This document shows, one piece after another, positions 33,581-40,667 of a stretch of 43,007 nucleotides of DNA. This stretch comes from CAYMRB01 sp964392615 (GTDB lineage Bacteria > Planctomycetota > UBA8108), in contig CAYMRB010000020.1 in NCBI GenBank assembly GCA_964392615.1, positions 1 through 43,007 of the forward strand, written 5' to 3'. The notes under the pieces are model-generated. The model was given only the letters and a program-made list of their open reading frames with translations, was not told the origin of the DNA and did no database searches. Position numbers and translations under genes: made by a program. The stretch's first letter is position 1; each line of letters starts with the position of its first letter.

Positions 33581-36500
33581 ATGCCCACCCAAGCCCTGAT
33601 CGGAGCTCTTCTCTGCCTGAGCGTCGTGTCGCCGCGTCTGTGTGGTGCCGAGCACACGGCGAACTCGCATCGGCTCTGGGTTCCCGACGCGCTCCGCCCC
33701 GGCGCTCTCAACGGGGCGTTGTTCTGTTCGGACTACGCTGCCGAGCGGTCGCTCTACAGCGATCCCGACTGGCGCGCACTGGCTGCCAAGCACGGACTCG
33801 GCTTCGTGAAGTACGCGGGCCTGAAGGGCGGAGGCCCCCACAGGGTGCACTCCACTCCGGACCGCGCCTTCATTCAGGCGATTCAAGATCTCGCCACCGC
33901 TTCGGGATTCGAGGAGCTTGCGGACGCTCCCCTCGTCTTCCTCGGAGTCTCCGCCTCGGGTTCGAGGTTCATCCGCCTGGCGGCCAGGCACCCGGAGCGC
34001 ACGATCGCGTGCGTGGGCTATCACGGCATCTCCATACGTGGAGCTTCCTCACCGTCGCTGCCGTTTCCCATCCTGTACGCCATGGCTCAGCGCGAGAATC
34101 CTGCGAAGGAAAGAAACCCCGCGATCGAGCCCTATGTGCGCCAGACCATGCGCAAGGAGCATGGAAACTGCGTCACGCTGATCGTTCAGAAAGGGGCGCG
34201 GCACAACAGCACGGGCGACGAACGTTTCCCGTTGCTGTGGCTCGACGCGGTGATCGCCCGGCGCCTCGGCGGCTCTTCCCTCGAGCCCGTCTCCATCGCC
34301 GACAGCTGGCAGGGGGCCTACACGGCATCGAACCTCGACTCTCCCGCGATCCGGTTCGATGACGTTTCCATCGAGGGGCGCTACGACCGACGAGCCGAAA
34401 CCGTGTGGCTGCCCAACGCGCGCGTCGCCGCAGCGTGGCGGACGGAACACCAGTTGCTTCCGACCCGCGATGTGACGCTTCTTCCGCTCGGGGACTCGAT
34501 CACCGAGAACCCCCACTGGCGCTATCCGTTGTGGAAGAGGTTCCTGGATGACGGCCACTCGATCGACATGGTCGGCACCCGGAACAAGGGCGGACGTCCC
34601 GACTACAAGGGGCGCAAGTTCGACGCCGACCACGAGGGCTACTGGGGCATCAGCGCGGAGTGGCTGTTCCGCAAGGCCGCTGGCCGCAGCTTGACGGAGC
34701 GCTTGCAGAAGATCCAGGCGGACAACGCCGGACGCCTCGTCGACATCGTCGCGTTCCATATCGGGACCAACGACATCAACACGAGCGATGCGGATCACGG
34801 GAGGAGATACGTCGATTCGACCACCGTGAGATTCATCGAGCAGACGATCGACGCGCTGCGCGCCCACAACCCGGACATCACGATCCTGCTCTGCAAGATC
34901 ATCCCGATCAAAAACAACCAGACGGTTCGCATGGCCCTGGTCGACTACGTCAACCGCAGGGTCGACGACATCGTCGAGAGGAAGAACCGCGACAACGTGC
35001 GCTCGCGCGTCATCGTGGTCGACCAGAACGAGGGCTTCGATGCCGCCAACGGGGTGGACACCTACGACGGAATGCACCCGAACGACGCGGGTGGCCGCAA
35101 GATGGCGGAGAAGTTCTACGAGGCTATTCAAGCGCATTGGAACACGCCACCACCACCACCGGACGCGGCACCCGAGAGCGGCTCCCAGTCCGCGGCCACG
35201 CTCGATGGCTGGTCGGAGGTGCGGGCCTTACTGCGCCGATCCCGAGGGGTGTACCGGAACCTGCCCAGGAACGTCGTGACGTCCGCTTACTGCGGCGGGC
35301 CGTTGCTCGGCAACGGGGAGATCGGCGCGACCATCGGCGGCGATACCGCATCCCAGACGATCTACCTCAATCGTCTGGACTTCTGGAACCAAGGGCTGGG
35401 CGGCGTGACGATCACGGTCGAGGACGAGGGCTCTGCACCAGACGCCTTTCGTTACGTGCAAGACATCGAGCGCGCCGAGGTGCGTTCCCACGTGACCATC
35501 GGCGGGCAGCCGACCGTCATGAACACCTGGGTGGCCGCAGACCAACCGCTACTGGTCTGCGAGCTGACGAACCCATCGGATCGAGCTGTCACCTATACGG
35601 TCGAGACCTGGACGAAGGGTCCCCAGAACAGCCCGGAGACCCCGTACTGTCTTCGTCGGGGCTCCCGTCCCAACAAGCTCCACGACACGGGCGATCAGGT
35701 GCTCGTGGATTCCTCGGGGCCGGACGGCTCCGGGCAGTGGGTTTTCGAAGGCGGACCGAGCAAGACCGGAGGTGTCCACCTCAAGAACGTCCGCACAGGG
35801 CGCTATCTGTTCGTCCCCGACGATGCCGCGCCCACTGTGCAGGCGGGCCGCATCGATCCCGCCGGGCAGCCCGGCGCGGCCTGGGAGATGCCTGACACGC
35901 GCCTCCCTTTTCGGCTCGAGAACGTCCTCACCGGCAAGGTGCTGCACTTCGAAAACGATGCGCTGACCGTCGAGGAGGACCTCCCGGTCAACCGCAACGC
36001 GCTGACCTGGACGATCGAGATGCCCGAGCGCGTGTTCGACCCGAGGGTGGCCGGCAGTGTCGGAAACCTCTGCTGGGCGCAGCGCGAACATGTATCGGGA
36101 TATGCTGCCGGTGCCGCCATCGTGACCCGCGTTCTCAGCGACCAGCCGGTCGTCACGAGAGACGCGTCCGCCACGGTGGTCCTACCCGCAGGGAAGACGT
36201 TGCAGCTGGTCATCGCCGTCGACGGGGACGGTGATCGACGCGGTCGACGACAGCCCCTGCCCGTCTGCCTCGATCGCGCCAAGGCTCGCGTCGACGGAAT
36301 GACACCGGCCCGACTCGCGGGACTGACGCAGGAACGCCTCGACTGGTGGCGGAGCTTCTGGCTCAAGTCCTACGTGGATCTCGGGGATGATCTGCTCAAC
36401 GAGTACTGGTATGGCGCTTTCTACGCGCTGGCCTGCACCAGCCGTGGCGACAACGAATGCCCGGGGCTATGGGGAGCATGGATCACGCTCCAGTTCACGG

Positions 36501-38323
36501 GCTGGGGAAATGCCAAGACGCTCAACTACAACTACCAGGCACCCTTCTACGGCATATACAGCGGCAACCGACCGGAGCTCGCCGAGCCCTATTATGGCGA
36601 TGCCCTCTACCATCTTTCCTGGGCGCAGGACCTCGCCGCCCGCGCCGGATACCGAGGGGCCGTATTTCCTCGCATCATGGGCCCGCAGGGCACCGTACCT
36701 GTCCCGGCGGTTCCACGGCCTGTCGCCGCCACGAAGGATCGGGGCCGGCTTCCCAACGACCAGCTCGATTCCACCGCGTTCGTCGCGATCAACTTCATCA
36801 ACCACTACACCTACACACTGGACGAACGCTTCCTGAGAGAGAAGGCGTGGCCGGTCATGCTGGCTTGCGCCGACTTCTACGAGGACTACCTCGTCTTCGA
36901 AGAGGGCCGCTACGTTTTCAAGGAGAGCGCGGCCCGAGAGGGCGGCGGCGACACCAACCCGTGCTATCCGCTCGCCTACGTGTCGTTCGTGCTCGACGCC
37001 TGCCTCCAGGTCGCCGACCTGCTGGACGTACCGCAACGCCGCCAGCGGAAATGGCGGCATATCATCGATCACATGAGCGGTTTCCCCACGACGGAAGTCG
37101 CGGGAGAGACGGTGCTCAAAGAGGCGGAGAGCCTCTCTGAGGTCACGATTCGCGGTCCTGGCGACAACTGCTCGTTGCTGCAGACGATCCATCCGGGTGA
37201 GGGAATCAGTCTCGGCTCCGATCCGCGCTGGCTCGAGGTCGCGCGGAACACGATCGCATACCTCAACTCGAAGCCGGACCGCTACTCCTGGTACCAACAC
37301 AACAACTTCCCGATGATCTTCACCCAGGCGGCGCGCGTCGGCTGGGACGCGGAGGATCTCTTCAAGCGCCTGAAGCTGCGCCTCTTCGCCGAGATGCGGC
37401 GCAACTTGACGGTCTACGAATGGGGTGGCGGGATCGAGACCTGCGGCGGCACCGAAGCGATTCACTCGATGCTCATGCAAGGTCACGAGGACATCATCCG
37501 GCTGTTTCCCGTCTGGCCCCGCGAGCGGGACGCCAGCTTCGTCCGCCTCCGCGCCAAGGGGGCCTTCCTCGTGTCCAGCAGACTCGAGGACGGCGAGGTG
37601 CAGTATGTCCGGCTGCAGAGCGAACGCGGAGGCAACTGCGTGATGGTCAATCCCTGGCCGGGCCGGAGTGCGATGTGGCACGGGACGGGCGAGTCCGCCG
37701 GCGTTGTCGAGGGCGGACGCTTCGCCCTGAAGACCGTGGCCGGTGAGACGCTGCTCCTCGGCCCCGAGGGCATCCCTGCCGACGAACTTCGCGCCCGCGT
37801 GCTGGGTACGGTGGATCGGGACACTCCGGCCAATCGTCTCGATACGGAGAAGGACTTCCTGCGCCTCACCATTCTTGACCCGTCGACGAGCGGAAACGAC
37901 CGGCCACGCTGGATCGACCGACCGGCCAGACGCAAGTTCAACCCGAACCCCGGGCGGCAAGGCATCGTCGCCGTACACCCGAGGAGTCGAGACGTGCCCT
38001 GCGTCATCCGCCGCGAGGTCGAGGTCCCGAACGACGGCCGGCCCAGCCTACGCGTCGTCGCATCCGCCGATCCCTGGAGCGGAGAGGTCGACTTCGTCCT
38101 GCGGGCCGGTGTGGACGACGGAGAGTCGGCCGAGTGGTTCGATGCCGAAGTGGTCTCCTCCGGCGCTGCTCCCTCGCCGAAGGGCTGGAAGACGTTCGAC
38201 TACGACCTGAGCAACTACGCCGGCAAAACAGCCACCGTCCTGATCGAGGTGGCCTGCGGCGGCAAGAACGCCTGGAACAACGAGCGTGCGTTCTTCGATG
38301 AGATCAGCGTGATCACGCGATGA
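33581..38323 (+). CDS. Three-enzyme fusion: alpha/beta hydrolase + SGNH esterase + GH95-like glycosidase
   Basis: A 1580-residue secreted protein; ATG 33581 follows the previous stop by 13 bases and begins a signal peptide. Residues about 25-235 resemble an alpha/beta hydrolase ('FLGVSASGSRFIRLAARHPE' with Ser124, and 'KGARHN' with a candidate His208). Residues about 295-520 are an SGNH/GDSL hydrolase: 'LPLGDSITEN' (Ser306), 'FHIGTNDIN' (Asn397) and 'DGMHPND' (Asp496, His499). After a proline linker, residues about 553-1390 form a GH95-like unit ('GGPLLGNGEIGATIGGD', 'NRLDFWNQG') with a beta-trefoil-like insert, the Asn pair in 'TLNYNYQAP' (Asn982, Asn984), and a divergent 'GGGIETCGGTEAIHSMLM'. 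Residues about 1400-1580 are a beta-sandwich binding module. It probably removes ester groups and then a fucose-type sugar from the same substrate. Confidence 0.85.
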   Translation: MPTQALIGALLCLSVVSPRLCGAEHTANSHRLWVPDALRPGALNGALFCSDYAAERSLYSDPDWRALAAKHGLGFVKYAGLKGGGPHRVHSTPDRAFIQAIQDLATASGFEELADAPLVFLGVSASGSRFIRLAARHPERTIACVGYHGISIRGASSPSLPFPILYAMAQRENPAKERNPAIEPYVRQTMRKEHGNCVTLIVQKGARHNSTGDERFPLLWLDAVIARRLGGSSLEPVSIADSWQGAYTASNLDSPAIRFDDVSIEGRYDRRAETVWLPNARVAAAWRTEHQLLPTRDVTLLPLGDSITENPHWRYPLWKRFLDDGHSIDMVGTRNKGGRPDYKGRKFDADHEGYWGISAEWLFRKAAGRSLTERLQKIQADNAGRLVDIVAFHIGTNDINTSDADHGRRYVDSTTVRFIEQTIDALRAHNPDITILLCKIIPIKNNQTVRMALVDYVNRRVDDIVERKNRDNVRSRVIVVDQNEGFDAANGVDTYDGMHPNDAGGRKMAEKFYEAIQAHWNTPPPPPDAAPESGSQSAATLDGWSEVRALLRRSRGVYRNLPRNVVTSAYCGGPLLGNGEIGATIGGDTASQTIYLNRLDFWNQGLGGVTITVEDEGSAPDAFRYVQDIERAEVRSHVTIGGQPTVMNTWVAADQPLLVCELTNPSDRAVTYTVETWTKGPQNSPETPYCLRRGSRPNKLHDTGDQVLVDSSGPDGSGQWVFEGGPSKTGGVHLKNVRTGRYLFVPDDAAPTVQAGRIDPAGQPGAAWEMPDTRLPFRLENVLTGKVLHFENDALTVEEDLPVNRNALTWTIEMPERVFDPRVAGSVGNLCWAQREHVSGYAAGAAIVTRVLSDQPVVTRDASATVVLPAGKTLQLVIAVDGDGDRRGRRQPLPVCLDRAKARVDGMTPARLAGLTQERLDWWRSFWLKSYVDLGDDLLNEYWYGAFYALACTSRGDNECPGLWGAWITLQFTGWGNAKTLNYNYQAPFYGIYSGNRPELAEPYYGDALYHLSWAQDLAARAGYRGAVFPRIMGPQGTVPVPAVPRPVAATKDRGRLPNDQLDSTAFVAINFINHYTYTLDERFLREKAWPVMLACADFYEDYLVFEEGRYVFKESAAREGGGDTNPCYPLAYVSFVLDACLQVADLLDVPQRRQRKWRHIIDHMSGFPTTEVAGETVLKEAESLSEVTIRGPGDNCSLLQTIHPGEGISLGSDPRWLEVARNTIAYLNSKPDRYSWYQHNNFPMIFTQAARVGWDAEDLFKRLKLRLFAEMRRNLTVYEWGGGIETCGGTEAIHSMLMQGHEDIIRLFPVWPRERDASFVRLRAKGAFLVSSRLEDGEVQYVRLQSERGGNCVMVNPWPGRSAMWHGTGESAGVVEGGRFALKTVAGETLLLGPEGIPADELRARVLGTVDRDTPANRLDTEKDFLRLTILDPSTSGNDRPRWIDRPARRKFNPNPGRQGIVAVHPRSRDVPCVIRREVEVPNDGRPSLRVVASADPWSGEVDFVLRAGVDDGESAEWFDAEVVSSGAAPSPKGWKTFDYDLSNYAGKTATVLIEVACGGKNAWNNERAFFDEISVITR

Positions 38324-38351
38324 GCCACGACGAGACCGGAGACGCGCAGCG

Positions 38352-38837
38352 ATGAAATCGATCCTGTACCTGATGCTCGTCGCATCAGCTTTTCCCGCGC
38401 TGACCCACGCGACCGAGGCCATGGACGCTGCGCTGTACAAGGGCAGCAATCCGCTGAAGGAAGCGATGGGGAAGCCGGTCTACGCGCATCGCGTCTATCA
38501 GGACGGCTATCACTGCTGGGACCCGGCACTGATCAAGGTCGGCGACACTTACCACCTGTTCTACAGTCGCTGGCTGGTCGTCCCGGGACGGATCAACGAC
38601 ATGGCGAACTGGATGACCACCAGCGAGATCGTCCATGCCGTCTCGTCCGACATCCTGGGGCCGTACAGAAACATCGAAAACCCGATGCTCTCGGCCAAGG
38701 TCCCGACCGAGAGCACCCAGTCCAACCCGCGTGAGGGCGCCGGCATCATCATCTGGCCCGTCGACGGCTGGAAACCCGAGCGACAGCGAAAACCCGGTCG
38801 TGTCGAGTCGCGACCGAGTCTTCCTCCGAGCAAGTAA
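38352..38837 (+). pseudogene. Truncated GH43-like propeller enzyme (N-terminal part only)
   Basis: This starts at ATG 38352, 28 bases after the fusion gene, with a normal signal peptide ('LYLMLVASAFPALTHAT'). Residues 40-125 match the first blades of a GH43-like propeller: 'YHCWDPALIKVGDTYHLFYS' with a candidate catalytic Asp in 'WDPAL', and 'TSEIVHAVSSDILGPY'. Propeller enzymes of this type need about 300 or more residues. Here homology ends near 'GAGIIIWPVDGWKPE' and the last ~25 residues are basic and low-complexity before the stop at 38837. I read this as a gene cut by a rearrangement at the border between the utilisation locus and the Exb/Tol operon. No transposase or target-site repeat is visible at the junction. 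Confidence 0.65.
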
Positions 38838-38851
38838 TAGAGCCAGAAGAA

Positions 38852-39754
38852 ATGGAACTTCCTTTCGCAGCGCTTGAATCCTGGCATGACATCGCGGCGA
38901 CCCTGAGCGGCCTCACGTCAATCCTGGGTGAGCTCTTGGCGGTAGGCGAGGCGGGTTCGACAGCGACCGCCAACGCAGCCGGCGGGGAAGTGCTCTCGGC
39001 CGACGTCAACTACCTGGAGGAGCTCCAGAAGGGCGGCAAGGTCGGCGTCGCATTGATGCTGCTCTTCCTGGCCATGATCGGCTTCACGGTCGAGCGCCTG
39101 CTGCGTTTACGCGCGGGCGCGATCTGCCCGCACGGACTGGTAGGCAAGGTCCTGCCGCTGTGGAGCGAGGGACGCTTCGTGGAGATCGTGGGCGCCTGCA
39201 AGAAGCGGCCGAGCCTGCTGGCGAAGATGACTCTCTACTTCGTCGAGCACCGCGGCGCCGATCCCGAGCTCTTGATTCCCGGCGTCAACGACATCGCCGT
39301 ACGCGGGCTTCGCCGTCACAGCCAGCGAACCTACTCTCTGGCGGTGGTGGCCACCATGGCTCCGCTCCTCGGGCTTCTGGGCACCATGATCGGAATGATC
39401 GAGAGTTTCAAGCTGGTCGAGGTGTACGGCGATGACGGCGGCGCTTCGATGCTGGCGGGCGCCATATCCAAGGCCCTGATCACCACCGCGATGGGGCTGA
39501 TCATCGCGATCCCGGCGCTGGGCATCTATCACTTCTTCAAGTTTCGAATCGGAGCGTTGGGCAACCGATTGGAGGAGGAGATCGAGATCCTGATCAATGC
39601 CTGGTTCCTGAAGGAGAACCCGGAGTCGTTGGCCGCGAGCCAGGCACGCGTGCCGGCACCGGCCCTCGGTGAGCCGGACGTCACCGGTGACGTGAAGACG
39701 CCGGCCGCCGCATCCCCTGCATCTCGGTCCGCTCCGGACATCGCCGAGTCATGA
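38852..39754 (+). CDS. ExbB/TolQ/MotA-family proton channel protein
   Basis: A 300-residue inner-membrane protein. The N-terminal ~50 residues are an extra segment before the first membrane helix ('GVALMLLFLAMIGFTVERLL'). A cytoplasmic loop follows with 'VRGLRRHSQRTYSLAVVATM', then the family's hallmark helices 'APLLGLLGTMIGMIESFK' and 'ALITTAMGLIIAIPALGIYH'. The tail from about 255 is proline/alanine rich. ExbB/TolQ proteins form pentamers that pass protons and drive partner proteins of the ExbD/TolR type, two of which follow. The stop overlaps the start of the first ExbD gene by four bases (ATGA), so they are translated together. The ribosome-binding site before ATG 38852 is weak. Confidence 0.92.
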   Translation: MELPFAALESWHDIAATLSGLTSILGELLAVGEAGSTATANAAGGEVLSADVNYLEELQKGGKVGVALMLLFLAMIGFTVERLLRLRAGAICPHGLVGKVLPLWSEGRFVEIVGACKKRPSLLAKMTLYFVEHRGADPELLIPGVNDIAVRGLRRHSQRTYSLAVVATMAPLLGLLGTMIGMIESFKLVEVYGDDGGASMLAGAISKALITTAMGLIIAIPALGIYHFFKFRIGALGNRLEEEIEILINAWFLKENPESLAASQARVPAPALGEPDVTGDVKTPAAASPASRSAPDIAES

Positions 39755-40221
39755 GGCGCAAACGGCGATTGGGAAGCGTCCTGCGCGAAAGCGGCGATGC
39801 CGAGGTCGCGATGTCGCCGCTGATCGATTGCGTCTTCCTGCTGCTGATCTTCTTCCTCGTCACCAGCATGCTGAAGCGCAAGGAGATGCTGATTCCCATC
39901 AAGCTGCCCGACCAAAGCGCCGCGGTGGCCAGCACGTCGGTGGATGACTCGTTGATCATCGGCATGGACGCCGAGGGGACGACCTACCGCGTCCTCGAAC
40001 GTATCGGCAGCGATGGCCAGTTGCTCTACGAGCCGGTCCCGGACCTCGCGATCTATCTGCAGAGCGTGGTGGGCGTGCAGGGGCAGGACGTGCTGCGCCG
40101 ACCGTTGCGCATCGACGCGGACCGCGAGACGCCTTTCCAGAAGGCCATCGATGTGTTGGACACCTGCAAGATCCTCGGTTTCACCGATGTGGGTCTCAAG
40201 ACCCGGTCCAGAAAGAAATGA
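39751..40221 (+). CDS. ExbD/TolR-family protein, first copy
   Basis: A 156-residue protein with a short basic cytoplasmic start, a single membrane helix 'MSPLIDCVFLLLIFFLVTSM' carrying the conserved Asp that relays protons, and a periplasmic domain ending in 'DVLDTCKILGFTDVGL', as in ExbD/TolR. The start overlaps the ExbB stop (ATGA). A 20-30-residue insert in the periplasmic domain ('YRVLERIGSDGQLLYEPVPD') is longer than in the second copy. It should act as the channel's plug and energy-transmitting partner. Confidence 0.92.
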   Translation: MRRKRRLGSVLRESGDAEVAMSPLIDCVFLLLIFFLVTSMLKRKEMLIPIKLPDQSAAVASTSVDDSLIIGMDAEGTTYRVLERIGSDGQLLYEPVPDLAIYLQSVVGVQGQDVLRRPLRIDADRETPFQKAIDVLDTCKILGFTDVGLKTRSRKK

Positions 40222-40247
40222 TCTCGATGCCGAGCTGAGCTCGCCCT

Positions 40248-40667
40248 ATGCAGATCGACTTCGAAGACGACGACAAGGCCGAGGTCTCGATGAGCCCGCT
40301 CATCGACTGCGTCTTCTTGCTGCTGATCTTCTTCCTCGTCGCCACCATGACCAAAAAGGCGAACAAGGACGTCGACATCCGCCTGCCCGAGTCCACCTCT
40401 GCCGTCAAGAGACTCGCCACGGACGATCAGGCGGTGATCGGCGTGGACGAGCAGGGCAACGTCTACTTCGAAGGCAAGCCGGCTTCGATCATGGTGCTGC
40501 ACGACGCGCTGCGGACCGTGGCTCTCATCAATCCGGGACGTCAGATTCGTATCGACGCCGATGCCGACGCACCGTTGGCCCGCGTGGTCGAGGTCGTGGA
40601 CATCTGCCAGTTCAACCACCTCGCCGATGTCGTGTTGAGAACCTATGACGAAAACTACAACAGATAG
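40248..40667 (+). CDS. ExbD/TolR-family protein, second copy
   Basis: A 139-residue protein with the same membrane core as the preceding gene: 'MSPLIDCVFLLLIFFLV' is identical in both, including the proton-relay Asp. The periplasmic domain is shorter and has the usual ExbD pattern ('GVDEQGNVYFEGKP', 'VDICQFNHLADVVLRT'). It begins 26 bases after the first copy and its last 23 bases overlap the next gene in a different frame. One TolQ-like plus two TolR-like proteins is the composition seen in the Myxococcus AglRQS gliding motor and in other non-TonB systems, so a role beyond simple TonB energising is possible. Confidence 0.92.
   Translation: MQIDFEDDDKAEVSMSPLIDCVFLLLIFFLVATMTKKANKDVDIRLPESTSAVKRLATDDQAVIGVDEQGNVYFEGKPASIMVLHDALRTVALINPGRQIRIDADADAPLARVVEVVDICQFNHLADVVLRTYDENYNR

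Noticed and set aside
38775..38850. Possible fifth sigma-type promoter before the ExbB gene (AAAACCCGGTCGTGTCGAG)
   Set aside because: It has GTGTCGA instead of GTGTCAC and no GACAA box at the right distance, so I do not count it in the motif set.
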